DNA of 64,000 nt from Selaginella tamariscina (GCA_003024785.1 PUQB01000415.1:62001-126000); one strand, 5' to 3'; shown: positions 23,100 through 35,879, counted from the stretch's first letter. Notes: a model not told the origin generated them from the letters alone. Numbers and translations: made by a program.

Positions 23100-24200
23100 A
23101 TTAATTATTAAGTAATTATAATAAATCTAAATTATATTACTATATCATTATAAGGTTTACTTATTATATATGCTTGAAATATATGGTGTGCGTGATCGAT
23201 AGTTCAGTTTGTCATACTTTAATATATTGTATTTTTGAAATATTTATTGTAATACCACAACTCTTTACCTATCTCCCACACACACATATGTATTTATATG
23301 TACGGTGTTTATTTGTATATTATAATTTCTATATATCTATCTCGAAAACACAAATTCTAGGGGCAAGGAAGTGGTGGCAGAATTAATCTCACCACTTGTC
23401 CCTGCCTCTTAAAATAGTGGTGAGATTAATCGCTTATTTTCTCTGAAACAAAAAAGGTGATGGGATTAATCCCACCAAATTCTAATGTGTATTAATATAT
23501 ATATATAAGTTATCTCCTTTTATTTATTTTTATATCTTATCATAATATTTAAATAAAAGCCAGTAAACCATGTAAAATTATTTAAAGTTCACATTTGTGA
23601 TAGTTCTAAAACCAAATGATACCAGTTCCTTGCACTATCACAAATGTGAGTTTGGACACTTAATCCCACCCACTTTTTTAAACAAAGAAGTGTGAATGTG
23701 AATGTCCCAGTCTTTTTAAAACAAAGAAGTGTGAATGTGAATGTCCCAGTGTATTAATAATAAGTACATGTTTGTTTGTATATTATAATTCCTCACCATC
23801 TAATTAATCTGAGCACTTCTGATAAAAATGTATAGACTCTATAAAGTTTTAATAGTGTATTTGTATATTTGGATTTATATAAGTGTGTGTGCATTTTATA
23901 TGAATTGTATTCATAATGTAATATTGTGCAAAGAGACAGCTTAATCAAACGAACTGATTCAGTCATTAGTATGGAATCGTCATCAAATTCTTGGTAAGAA
24001 TTAAAACAAATTTGTTATACTCGGATATATACTTAAAGAACTTATTATTTTTTGTATTCAAATGTGGAATTGAGGTGACATTAAAGACGAGGAGGAGATG
24101 AGATGGGCTGGGAATTTTGCAATCAACTTGGTCATATTTCAAAATAAACAGAAAGCACATTGATCAACTGTGGTTGATATCAAACTAACCTCTGTCACAT
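23100..24200. other. AT-rich DNA with small hairpin and tandem repeats
   Basis: A short inverted repeat (CACATTTGTGATAGT and its complement) lies at about 23590-23649. A ~40-bp direct duplication containing AAGTGTGAATGTGAATGTCC lies at about 23675-23752. Both resemble remains of miniature elements. No gene is seen. Confidence 0.45.
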
Positions 24201-25439
24201 CGGGTGGACAAGCAAAATAATGAAAAAGTAGATTCACTAGTCAAACACTCGAGGGCAGGCTGCAAATCAAGATTGGACAATGCTCGAAATATATACCTTG
24301 TTCCATTTAATGTCACGTTCTCAGATCCGAAGGACGCCAGATACTATAAAACCTCGGGTGGTTCTGTCGACTTGTGGATTATGACATTCATGTGTTCACT
24401 AATGATGTCGATTGTGGAATTCTTCTTTAATTAAACGAAAGCCCATCTATGGAGGGATTGATTAGATGTCTACTTCGAGGATCTTAATAGTTATCAAATA
24501 GGTGTATTCGCAACAAATATTACTTCATAATACAAACATCCACAAGTGAAGCAATTGTCCCACGTCTTATTGAAGAATAACACAGTGACATCATTAGGGA
24601 GATTGAGAGGATGGCTTGGTCCCAAGTTCTTTACAGATCACATTTAATTTGTTTAGGAATCTTCGGAAGTTGAAAGAGTGTGCCAAGAACACTAAAACAT
24701 CTGCAATCAGGGTTTACACATGTTGATTCTGACTGCAGAAGAAAATCATTAGTCGTTTTGTCAGCTGCACCAGTGGGATCCTATGCTACAATAAGCCACA
24801 AGAAATGATGTCGGATGATAAGATTTATGTGTGTAAGGTTAAGTATTGCAGCGCTAACCCAACTTCAATTATAGGCCACTCAACTAGGAACGTGTAGTTG
24901 AGCTCATAGAGAAGATGAAGGACGACAATTCTTACATTGCTCCACATAATGTTGTTTTGTGCCCATACTATGAAAGAAAGAAAGGCACTGAGATAGTGTG
25001 GGTAATAACACCAGAACATATTACGAAAATCCAAACGGAGAATAAAAAATCAATACATTATTAGCGGCCAACACACGATAACACCAAATGACTTCTTGAT
25101 GAACACAATAAGGGAATGGTAACAAAGCTTTCCGAGTATACTCGTAAGCTAACAAAAAGATCGATGTTTTTAGCTAAGTCAAATCTTATAACCGCCATAA
25201 ATTATCGACGGAATGGGACACTACTGACACCAATCACTATAACAGCAAATATGGGAGAAGTTCAAACACACACGATCCATGTGGAAAACTCTTGGGCGGT
25301 TGCAAAGAGTTACTACAAGAGATAACAAAGTGCAAAATACCAGATAAGGAAATTGTTTTGGCAGGATTTATCTCGCTATTATAATATATTACTTTTTTCA
25401 TTAGTAAAGAACTGAAGAAATTACAGCAGTTGATTTTGC
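24201..25439 (+). other. Possible decayed coding relic, unrecognised
   Basis: Base composition is less AT-rich here, and short plus-strand frames at 24204-24434 and 25116-25325 look protein-like. They are separated by stops and no conserved motif is visible. The stretch may be an old gene or transposon fragment. No function is assigned. Confidence 0.25.
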
Positions 25440-27186
25440 ACATGTGGGCGGGAAGGAAACATCGTTCATGAAGGCATTTGTAAGTCCCTCTTCATTGATC
25501 TTGGAGGGATTGTCTCCTTTTCACCAGTTCTCGTCGGAGTTGGAGCTACCAGACTTGGCCCTACACGATCGGCCATGATCGGGACCATGGTCGTGAGCTC
25601 ATCTGCTTCGACTACATCGGAGGCGGTTGCCAAGGTACATAGCATTATGATTCCCCCTGCGGGGATGGCACTTTGCACTACTTAGCCCATGCTCGGTTCT
25701 CCACTTCCTTTTTCGCAGACAGTTCGCAATAATGTGCTCTTTGCGCGTCATCAACCTCATCCGACAAGCTCCACACATACACAGTTGAGAGCTCGGGGGT
25801 TTTACTGGTCCTCGGACTTCACATACACCCGGCTCCGTTTCTTGGATAGAGAAGCTGCCCTCGGTCCAGCCAAACCTCTCTTCAGCCATACGCTGCAGCG
25901 CCATTGCTGGAGTTCTCCTCTCCCAAGCAAGGCGGGCAAGAACCCACTGTCCGTCTTCCAACCTTCCATGAGGATACGCTGGGGTCCCACTGCAACTAGC
26001 ACCACCTTTGTTGGAGTTAAGGTTCGCACCTCCTCCTACGCCGTTCTCAGAACGTTGAAAGGGATCTTCGGACGCAGCGCACGAATTCACTCCTCCAGTT
26101 CTCCAGGTACTTTGGGAAGTGTTTCCCGCACCACCACACCCCATCCACCGGTGGTTGTTCCACACTTCCATTCTTGGCAGCTGCTGCCAAAGCAGCGGCC
26201 TGGTTAGAGAGAGCATTCACTCTCGCATTCTCCCTCCAGGGTACATGAACCATCTCAAGTGTTCAAACTGTTTCGCCAAAATCATTACACGCTCGTGTAA
26301 TACTTGGAGAGACTGCTTCTTCACCCCACCTGCCCACAAACCTGCTTGGCCATCAGGTCTGAATCGCAGAAAGCCCGCACCGATAGAGCTCCAGCTTCCT
26401 TTGCAACACACAGTCCAATTGTGAGTCCCCAATACTCTGCCTCGTTATTGGTTGCACGTAGAAGTGGTTGTAGCACTTCGTGAACAACCTTCCCATTCAG
26501 CATTGATAGTACGCCCCAGCACCTGCCACCCCTTGGGGTTCTCCTTCGCTGCACCATCAGAATGTAGGATCATCCATCTTTCACCCCCATCCTTGCTCGC
26601 TGCCCGCTCATTGTCCGAACCTTCCTCGCTCTTCCTTGAATTGTATGCACCATCCGAACTCGAAAGTGCACAACCACTGCTATCCATCCCGACTGATGAG
26701 CGTCGAGTCCTCATCTCCGCGCCCATCTCCTCCGACTGGTTCGATAGTCCCTCTCTCATCTGCCGAATACGCCTAGTCTCCACCATGATCCTCAAGTTCC
26801 TCCGACCCTGCTCCTGTTCTGTTCTATCTACTCTGCTCTACCTCGACCTTGCTCCTGTTTGATCTACCCTACTCTGCTCTACTCTGCTTTGCTCTCCTCT
26901 GCCCTAATCCTTACGTGTGACCCTAATTTTGGCTTACCCTACACACCTTGAGCCTTCGATTCTACTCCATCCCATCAAATCGCTTGAAATCCATCATGCC
27001 ACTTGCAATTCCAATCCTCGCGCACCGCTTTTCAGCCAAAATCCCATACCCAATCCATTTCACTTCTTGCCCTGCTTTACACCCTGTGCACAGGTCCGAC
27101 CTGCCCAGATCCTACCTCCCCACTACTTCACACCTAAATGCTGCTGTCTATTGTATGCATCACCACCCCAGCTCCTACAAATGCAC
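25440..27186 (-). mobile_element. Retroelement relic with RNase H domain, interrupted by MULE copy 3
   Basis: The GC-richer minus strand encodes an RNase H-like domain in shifting frames. LHSDGAAKENPKG is the first Asp strand, ATNNEAEYWGL the Glu motif and FCDSDLMAKQV the second Asp motif (about 26560-26320). HVPWRENARVNALSNQAA, the usual C-terminal RNase H end, follows at about 26250-26195. A Cys-rich tail ends near 25600. This type of RNase H occurs in plant LINEs and some Ty3 elements. No reverse transcriptase is seen, so the class is uncertain. The upstream part is low-complexity pyrimidine-rich DNA and continues at 35020-35170 beyond MULE copy 3. Confidence 0.6.
27178..27186. repeat. Left target-site duplication of MULE copy 3
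   Basis: CAAATGCAC here pairs with CAATGCAC at 35020-35027. The two differ by one A, from mutation or sequencing error. Confidence 0.75.
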
Positions 27187-27376
27187 GAGGATTAGCAAAA
27201 ACCGGGCTTCGTACAACGGGCTTTTCGCATATTCCCGAATATCCAGGAATATTCTATCAAATAAACGGGAAATATTCTAGAATCTGCCAAGTAGATTATC
27301 TTTAACTTTCAATATAAATGCCGACCAACAAGTGAAAAACGCTAATTATTTGCCGACTAGACTTTACTATACCGAC
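27187..27376. repeat. B-end terminal and subterminal region, copy 3
   Basis: The terminal repeat starts GAGGATTAGCAAAAACC and runs into GGGCTT units. GAATATTC-type repeats and palindrome half-sites (TGCCGACC, TGCCGACT) follow, as in copies 1 and 2. Confidence 0.7.
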
Positions 27377-30300
27377 TTAAAAGGTCGCAGGTTCGACATT
27401 GCGCTTGCAATCAACCAATAACCGATGCACTTCTGCTGGAGTAAGGGTCCGCCTCTGTAAGAAGTAAGTAATCGTTGGGTCCAATCCAAGAACATGAGTG
27501 TACACAAAATACATGTGTTGGCAGGGGCTCCAGTTCTTGGCTTTCTGAAAAGTTGCACAAGTGCATGACGGAACAGTAGAAATTGTTACCTTAGCAGATT
27601 GCATGCCTGCAGAGACAATGAAGGCCTCAGTCTTCCCTCTTTGAACCACCTCCACGTTGTTGATCCGACCTTGAAGAATCTTTGCCTGGTTGTAATGTTT
27701 CTCATGTTCCTTGGACATTCTTGTTGGTGTTCGCACACTCCGTCCATGGTATGTTGGTACTCTATGTGCTCCCTCTCCTCTTGGTGGTGATGGTGTTCGA
27801 TCCATTCGGCTACTACTGTCGTCTACCATTTCTTCAAATCCCTCCAACTTGAATCCTGCTTTCAGAAGAGCTTCAACCTCATTTGCATTCAAGTTTGTTC
27901 CTTTTTGAACTGGCCAAACCTCTGGAACTTCTGGAATACTCTCAGGAGGAATCCCTGCATATGGTCGTCTGAAGCAACAAGAATCGCGTGGGCAGAACCA
28001 TAACATCTGATGAGTGAACTCAATGTTCCCAAATGCATTTGTATATTGCCGTCTACCGTGAAATCCTGGTGCCGGTACACGATGTGGATATCCTATGGGT
28101 CTGCCACACTTGCTGTTACCGTCCTGAGTGAGACCTAGACATTTCACCTGACTTGCCTCCCCAATGCGTCTGATGGCCCACTGAGTCATCAACGTCTCTC
28201 TTTCAGTGACATTGACATCTTGAAACTTGAGTTTTTTCCTGCGTGCATTTGGGATGACTTGTTCTGCATATTGTGTGTCATGTCTATGTGTACGAAGTGC
28301 ATCAATCCCATGGTCCCCAGTTGACGGTTGACGAACGGTTCGAACACGAACATTTGTTGTAGAGGCAAACTCTGGACTTGCAAGATGCTCTTCATCACTA
28401 ACAAGATTTGCAAAAGTTGTTGGAGACACTGATTTTCCCGCTGAAAGTTTCTGCTGTGCACGTTTCAGAAGAGTTTCCATGGAAGGACCTGTGCCTGAAT
28501 ATCTCCCTTCAAATGATGCCTTGACCTTTGCACTTTGGAAAACAGCATCTGTTAAATCTAACATTGTTGCCTCCAACAAAGGAACACGCTTCGTCAGCCT
28601 TGCTCTTCGTGCTCTTGCATGAACAACTTCGGAGTTGTTAGTGGTAGGCACATTCGCAACACCATCTTCTGTCAAGTCAATTATCTCTGTCATGGAAATA
28701 TGATCTTCATGTCTTGCCCACCATGACAGCCATGTTTGCAAAGCGCTAACGTTACTGGACCTGCCTTCCCAAAATGACTCCAACATTACTCGTCGTTCCA
28801 ACTTATCTTGGTTGGTTAGTGCTGCAGGCCATGAGCGTGCAAGGTTCATGTGCTCCTCCCTGTGTTCCTCAAGTATCCACTTCTTTGTAACTTGACGCAC
28901 TGACTGCATGTAATGGAACAAACAACTCCTTTCTCTTCCTTCATCTTTGACCCATTGTTGAAAACTTGACGCAATGCTAACCAAATTGCACCTGACTCAT
29001 CTGACATGAACCCCGCAAAGTTCACATTATGAAGTCCTTGCTTGCTGCACACTTGAAGCATAGTGTTCAAAAATTTGATCACCGCCACACTATCCTCCCT
29101 GATCATGTCACCATAAGCAAGTGTCACCATCGACCTTAAACTACACAAACATAAGTGCATTATATTAGTAAGTATTTTAAAACATAGATATGTTAATACT
29201 TACAATGGATCATAGAGATGTATTCCCAGTGTACACCAATCATCAATACGATATGTGTGGTCTAGCACCACCCACTGCTGTTCGAGATCACCTCCAGATT
29301 GACACCTTCTAATGTAGTCTATTCCGGATCCTGGGCCGGCAACCGTCATTTTGAAGATTAAAGGCTGCTCTTCAGCTCCGTTGAGGTCCATTCCGGGTAT
29401 GTGGATAACATGTATGAATGGGATTGATAGCTTCTTCTTTAACTGCAGAAGTCCTTCGTAACCTTCTTTGAAACGAGTGTCTCTTGTTCTAGCCTGAGAT
29501 ATCCATTCTCTTGTTCTACAGTGGAAAGGTTAAGCATCTCCAAAAGGAAATAATAATTTTTTTGCTTACCGGCGGTGATTTGTGAGTGGTAGTAGATCTG
29601 ACAGAACCTTGTCGTATGATACATCTCCAGAATCTGTTACCAGTTTTTCCAAAATTATATTGCGTGCTGCTTGAAACTCTATGACACGTTGATTAGTTCT
29701 TGGGGTTGCAGCGACTGCTTTGTTGATTGTCTCCTTAGCTCTGTCTTTAGAGACCATGGATTCGGGTGGTCTACGTGGGTGTTGATGTTCTCCAAGATGG
29801 ATGAAAAGCCTCGTGCATGTGATATCATCTGGAATTATGTAATATGCAACAACGGAGCATGTCTGCACTAGAAGGGGCTCATTGTTGCAATGCACACACT
29901 TCATTCCAAGCACTCTACCATCTGAAGATAACTGGACTTTATCAATGGTGCCCTTAAATTGGCAGTCATTTGCTTTCTTACTGAAGCTGATGAACGGACA
30001 TGTTTCCTTTACGCATTTCATGTGGCCAATACATGAACTGCGACTAACACGAGCTGGAACATTCCAATGTGTTGTGCAGCGTTGAGTCCAGTAATCACAC
30101 CCATCCTTCCTATTCATCCCTTTGTACTTGTCCTTCATTGTTTCGTGTGCTGGCAACTCGTAAATCACATTTCCGTTGCAATCTTCTGGGACCTCAGCAA
30201 CTTGCTGAATCGATGACGAGACCACCAGTTGCTTCCCAATCCTACATCTCTGACTATTGCGAAGTATTGTTACCATAGAATTGTCCCGATCTGTTGTCTC

Positions 30301-30549
30301 CAACCGGAATAGTGGTCCTTTGGAAGGAAGAAGTGTGTAATACACAAAACTGCTAGCTCTTGCCCCTTCTGGTTCTACCTCAACATTCGCAGCATCTCCA
30401 CCAACAACAGACATCAAATGCAGCACTTTAAAAGATTGCCAAGGTGGAATGTCAAATGCAGACCTGAGATCTGTTTCAAAGACAAATGCAATACCATCTT
30501 CATCTGCAGGGAAGTCCTTGTCAACACCATTGTAGCTGATTCTTGCCAT
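27377..30549 (-). CDS. MULE transposase with SWIM finger, copy 3
   Basis: Exons: 30549-29570, 29515-29204 and 29140-27377. Exon 1 (zinc-binding region) and exon 2 (first catalytic Asp in LDHTYRID; 312 bases, full length) are intact. Exon 3 lacks two bases near 28939 compared with copy 2. This turns the segment after NNGSKM out of frame for the rest of the core. Downstream of that point the frame is open to the stop, with the SWIM pattern CTC...CQH complete. The function is as for copy 2: DDE transposase acting on the element termini. Because the exon 2 defect of copy 2 is absent here and the exon 3 defect here is absent there, the two copies together define an intact consensus. Confidence 0.85.
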
Positions 30550-31030
30550 GTAGCAAAAATGGAACAAACAAAAGTTAAAATTCAAAGACAATGAACATAT
30601 TACACACGATGGTTAATGTGTTTGTTAGTCGTGAGGCAATCATTTCATTGACAAATATTAAAAATAATATTAATTGCGTGCGTCTGGGTAGAAGAGTGAA
30701 ATTAATTTACTGCGTCTGGGTAGGTTTTTTGTAAATTAAAAAGTTTTACTATGTACAAGTGGCGATCATGCATGCAATATGTTTACAGAAATTAGGTTGG
30801 TTTTTAATTGATTTAGGGCGGCTAGGGTTTTGCAATTAGGGCGGCTAGGGCAGCTAGGCGGCTAGGTTTTCGTGGAGCAGGGGCTCATTTGGGGGCATAG
30901 CGTGGAGCAAGTGTGGCTCCAGGGATTAATCACAATAGGCTTCCATTGAGGGGGTGAGTATTTTCTGATTTCTTCATGATCTGCTCATGATCTTTCATGA
31001 TCTGTTCATCTTTTTACATCTCTTCACAGT
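30550..31030. other. Transposase upstream region, copy 3
   Basis: Equivalent to 12288-12774, with GGGCGGCTAGG-like repeats near 30815-30870 and CATGATC repeats near 30975-31005. No gene is seen. Confidence 0.4.
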
Positions 31031-31034
31031 TGCA

Positions 31035-31405
31035 AGAAATCCGAGTCGGCCTGCCGACTCGGACTGACTTCGTTGTCCGTCCCAGTCGGCAGGCCGACTG
31101 GGGTGGACTGTTCCAGATCCAGTCAACATTTTGACCGGGTTGACTGTTCCAGCCCCAGTCAGCATTTTGACTAGGGTTGACTGTTCTAGTCCCACCTAGC
31201 ATTTTGACTGGGCCTTGCTTCGTTCCCAGTCCCAGACTGGGCCTCCCTTTGTTGCCAGTCCCAGTCGGCATGCCGACTGGGCCTCCCTTTGTTGCCAGGC
31301 CCAGTCGGCATGCCGACTGGGACTCCCTTTGTGCCAGTCCCAGTCGGCATGCCGACTGGGACTTACAGCAACTGCTCTCTCAGTCGGCACGCCGACTGTG
31401 AGGGC
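31035..31405. repeat. Palindrome array, copy 3 (three perfect units)
   Basis: Perfect 22-bp palindromes start at 31260, 31300 and 31339. A collapsed unit lies near 31230 and variant palindromes at both array ends. Copy 2 has six perfect units, so unit number has changed since the copies separated. Confidence 0.88.
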
Positions 31406-31481
31406 TAGTATGTTTTTTTATTTTTTTAAACATCTTTGAACATTTATTACAGTTTTTTGTTAAACCTTATTGCTTTTGTAG

Positions 31482-34400
31482 ATGCGCTCTTCACAACGTT
31501 TACAAGAAAAGAAGATGAAGGAGCCTACTGAGAGAGAAGCAGAAGCTAGAGCTGCAATTCAGAGAGGGCGTCGGGGTCGTGGGAGAGGAAGTAGGAAGCT
31601 GGCTGTGGTTCAGGAACAAGGACCTTCAAGTGATGCTCCAGTTGAACAGGCAAGCCAGCAGGACTGGTCAGGAGAGCAAGAGGATGTAGTTCAACCCCAA
31701 CAAGAACAATCAGACTTTGTTGAAGAAGTTGAGGATGATGTCTTACCACAGGAGACACAGGAGCAGACAGAAGGCACACAAGCCTCATGCGCAGTGACTT
31801 TGTCGAGTGACGAAGAGGATGAACCCAAGAACAAGAAGAGACGACGCAAAGCTGCTGGAGATTCAGAGGCTGCTAAGAAGAAGAAGAAGGGTAAAGCAGA
31901 AGTGCCAGATAATGAGGAAGTTTACAACATTGCAGCCAGCATGCATTCGGAGAGTGCAGTGCGTCTTCTCGCGAAGATCACAATCCGAGAATATGGAGAG
32001 GCACCGGATGTCCCTATTTGCCGAATTCTGGGAAATGAGCAGGTGCGGAGAGTCAATCCAGCGGATCTGGAATCTTTGACTAGGAGTTTCAAGAAGGCAG
32101 TTGGTTATTTGCGCAACACCACTCAGTTCATCCTTCAAGTTGGGGACCCCATGACAGATGCAGATCTGGCAGCATTGAGAAGCGATGAAGCGATGTATGC
32201 TCAGCATTTGGCTTTTGAGGAGGAGCTTCAGTCTGACATGTTCCGGCAATGGGCACCAATGCTTTCGATGAAGAAGTTCATCTGTTGGGATGGTAATCAC
32301 AGGCTAAAGGTGCTTCAGAAGCTGTACATAGAAGACACGGAAGATAAGAATCAGTGGGCAGTGAGAGTGCGTTCAGGCTTCATCCGTGCTGGGGTCATGG
32401 ATAATCTTCAGCTTGTGACAATGTTTCAGCAAATTAATAGGTAAACATAGTGACCTCTAGATCATAGGATTAACTAACTTCGAGATTTTCAAATATGCAG
32501 TTCCTCCGCAACGGCAGTGCAAACCACACTGCCACATCTTCTGCTATCTGTGAAGACATGTTGCACCAGTGAGGAGGGCACAGCGAAGATCTTGGCCAGG
32601 CTCAGTGACAAGGAACGAGATGACATAAGAAAGTGGAAGGAAAGCGCACTGGACAACAAGCTTGGCATCCACTTCCGAATTTGATCTGTGCAAAGATTTT
32701 TTTGAGGTACCACGTCTCACACTTATATTACTTAGTTGATTACGTCTGTGAATTACAGAGTGAGATTGAGGATGATCTTGAGAAGGCTGCAAGGGCATCC
32801 AAAGGCAACAAATACCAGGAGCAACAACAGGTCTACATTAAGCATGACAAGCGCATGATGAAGATCTTAGCCATCATCGATCCTGCATTGGGTGAAGAGT
32901 GGTTCGACAAGGTGACCCAAATCACATGGAAACAATGCAGATGGATGGGGTTGGAAAAGCTGTACGCGCTTTCAAGGGCGAGAATTCCAAACGAGACGAG
33001 AATCATGTACTTCAATAAACTGGTACGTCTCGATCTGAAGAGAGAGCAAGAGACACTTGGATTGCCGGGTGTTCAGGATAAGGAGTGGATAAGGTGGTTT
33101 ATATCGATTTGTATTGGCGCATCAGAGAGGAGGCAGTCAGATTCTCACGGGACTCATCGAGGATGGCGAGTGGACAGGCCGGTTACAGATTTCACGACTT
33201 GGTACGATGAAGTGCGGGTAAAATGCAAGAACGTGATGTTCCAGCCATTCCATGAGTGTGTGAAGTTCACTTACTCCATAGAGCCGAAAGAGTTCCTCGA
33301 ACACGAAGAGACAGCAAGAAGGATGATTTGGAGGTAAGGATGATCTTCTTGACATTGTTACATTCTGACACTACTATATGTTCATTACAGGTATGTCGCA
33401 GCGAGAAAGGTGCCTCACACACAGACTATGGTATTCTGGTCAGATTACATGGAAGCACCACACATGTGGTCGAAGACAAGATCTGGCCTGACAGAGTTCG
33501 AACGTGTAACGTACCGTTCTGGCTTGATTATCCACCTGGGCAACCACCAACATGGGAGAAGGATCTCTACAATGAACACTCAAAAGATCTCCCATGCATC
33601 TCATGGGATCCGGCAGAGGTCGACTTCATTAAGAAGACAAAGGCCAAGGCAAAGCGGCGTCAGCCTGTGCAGCAGTCAAAGAAGACCTCAGATACAGTAG
33701 CTGGCACCTCCACTACTCGCGATCCAGCTGCCTTATTCAATTTATCTGAAGTGCTACCATCGCAGGGAACCATGGACATCAAGGATGACTTGGTCACATT
33801 CGTCCCTTCACTTGCTACAACTCGAGGTGATAATTTCTTGGCGATTGATGACATCGAGGAGATGCAACAGGCCGTGCTCACGGATGAGAAGGAAGAGGAG
33901 GTTCCTGACGCTAGACTGGTTCCTTATAGAAAAGTTCAGACACAGGTGGCCAGGTACCATACAGCTGACAGCCAGACTCGCTACCAGCATATTGCGGGAG
34001 AATATGGTTTCAACTTGGTGATCTTCGACCTTCCAAATGGGACCTTGCCAGGAAATACAACGAGTGATACGCCATACCTCTACCTTGATCCAGTGAAGTT
34101 CGATGAAGCACTCCAGTTTGCAGGTATGCATATGGCTGCAAATGGTTGGTTGGTTGTGTTTGCTGCAGCAAACACCTGGGATCAAGTTGTCCGAGCTGCA
34201 AGTGTGGTGGACCTTCAACTTGCTGCAACGTACTACATCTACAGAGGGCGTGGTTGGGGCTACCGCAACAAGATGAAGGTACTTTTTTCTTTATTCATGA
34301 AGTTCATTAATGATTTTTGATGTTTTAACAGGAGAGCATCCTGCTCCTTCTTGTCTTCCAAGATGCATCTAGAGGATTGCGCGATAATCCGCTGCGTTTG

Positions 34401-34793
34401 TCATCAACAATTCTTGTTGATAATCCTGAGCGGTTCCAAGAACCATGGTAGGCATTTCATTTCAACAATTTAAGTATTTACCATTATCTTCACATGCAGG
34501 ATGGACTACCAACCGAAGAGCACTCGATTGATGCAGCTCGTGATAGAACGACTCACCCGGCCAGGTGATCTTATCTGGGATATAGGCAGTGGTACGGGGT
34601 CCTCAATGCTTGCAGCTATCGAGCTGGGGAGAAACATTGTTGGGACTGAGAAGAACCCTGAGCTCGGGAGAATTGCTATGAACAGGATTAAAGAGAACAT
34701 CCAGCCAGAGGAAATCCCAACCCAACAATAGCGACGTCAAGTAGGACTGGTGGTTCACGAATTGCAGCATTGCTCAATCGTAAGAAGAAGTGA
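31482..34793 (+). CDS. ParB-like domain / DNA amino-methyltransferase fusion protein, copy 3
   Basis: Six exons: 31482-32440, 32501-32706, 32759-33333, 33391-34278, 34332-34447 and 34500-34793. Exon 1 has the same 320-codon open segment as copy 2, with the basic nuclear signal and the ParB-like region with WDGNHRLKVL. The C-terminal methyltransferase part keeps DLPNG, NGWLVVFAAANTW, DLIWDIGSGTG and GTEKN. Copy 3 corrects the copy 2 errors in exons 5 and 6 but has its own. One base is missing in exon 2 near 32648, several in exon 3 near 33101-33174, and one near 34728 cuts the last ~20 residues. The one-base difference near 33510 is shared with copy 2. The middle region (exons 2-4) has no recognised domain. 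It is divergent from the transposase, with the palindrome array between. Confidence 0.82.
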
Positions 34794-34823
34794 CAAGTGT
34801 TGAATTGTACTCTTTGGTGTTGA

Positions 34824-34829
34824 AATAAA
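34824..34829 (+). promoter_or_regulatory. Polyadenylation signal AATAAA of the copy 3 methyltransferase gene
   Basis: Same position relative to the stop codon as in the other copies. Confidence 0.55.
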
Positions 34830-34869
34830 ACTTTAATAATACAGTATAAACATGGCTATGATTTAAATA

Positions 34870-35019
34870 TTTTTTGTTGTTAATTGCCGACTGAGCCAAA
34901 ATCCTAAATTCTAAGAATATTTAGGAATATTCTAAGAATATTCTGGTAGATTCTTTAGAATATTCCGGGTCCAAGCCCGGAAGCCCGGAAGCCCAGAAGC
35001 CCTCTTTTTGTCGGGACTC
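34870..35019. repeat. A-end subterminal and terminal region, copy 3
   Basis: The half-site TGCCGACT lies near 34886. GAATATTC repeats follow at about 34915-34965. GGGCTT-type units (one more than in copy 1) run into the terminal repeat ending GTCGGGACTC at 35019. Confidence 0.7.
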
Positions 35020-35170
35020 CAATGCACCTGCTACTGCTCCAGCCAAGACACATCAGCCCCAGCTAGAACCCTTGCACGAGACCTCACAAAGCACATGGCG
35101 CCAGTGTGGCGCCATGGCGGCGCCCCATGGAGACCTCCACAGCCCCAATCATGCACTACACTCCAAGCTT
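35020..35170 (-). mobile_element. Continuation of the RNase H retroelement relic
   Basis: GC-rich DNA resumes directly after copy 3 with the target duplication CAATGCAC, then changes to AT-rich DNA at about 35170. It is the other half of the sequence interrupted at 27186. No coding motif is visible. Confidence 0.5.
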
Positions 35171-35879
35171 CCCACAATTTATATAACTAATATCTTATGT
35201 TGTTTGTTATGTTAATAAATAGTTATTATGTTAGTATACAACTTAATTAATATCTTTTGTATACATACCATACATATAAATGGGCATACTATACACACGC
35301 AGACACACAGGTATATGCTTAATACATGGTATACAAAATGTATGTTGTATGTATCTAGAGAGAGAGAGAACTAATATATTTATTTAATTATGCAGAGTTT
35401 GGATCGCCTTATATCACCTATATTATATGTACATACATACAGTGCGTATGTGTACTAAGTCTGAGCTACCTAGGAAAATATATACGGAATTAATAGAAAG
35501 ATATATTTATAAGTGTGTCCAAAGTAAAATGAAAAGTTCTTTTAATTAAGACATTGTTTTTACTTTTTTTAAAGTATTACGTAGTTAATATTTTAATATG
35601 AAAATTTGTAGTTATAAGTGTTTTATTTTTTATAATTTTTAGAGATTAATAATATCTTGAATTTAGACTACAAATAGAATTTAATTAGATGTATTTAATC
35701 TCTTTGTTTAATGTTAAGGTGTATGTTTCCTAAATTATGGTAATTATACTACTATGCTAACAATATAGTTTGTAATGTTAATTTATTGTTGATTACTAGA
35801 AATATTATTCATGTACGTATGTATGAATATGTATGTGTGTGTGTATGTATATACATGAGAATAACGGCATATAAGAACT
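35171..35879. other. AT-rich intergenic DNA
   Basis: TA-, GTAT- and GA-rich simple sequence. No gene or RNA is seen. Confidence 0.6.

Larger units (their letters stand above)
27187..35019. mobile_element. Mutator-like DNA transposon, copy 3 (7.8 kb)
   Basis: Same orientation and structure as copy 2, with the B-end at 27187 and the A-end at 35019. It is inserted in the RNase H retroelement relic. The transposase is on the minus strand and the ParB-methyltransferase gene on the plus strand. The palindrome array is shorter than in copy 2. Confidence 0.92.
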
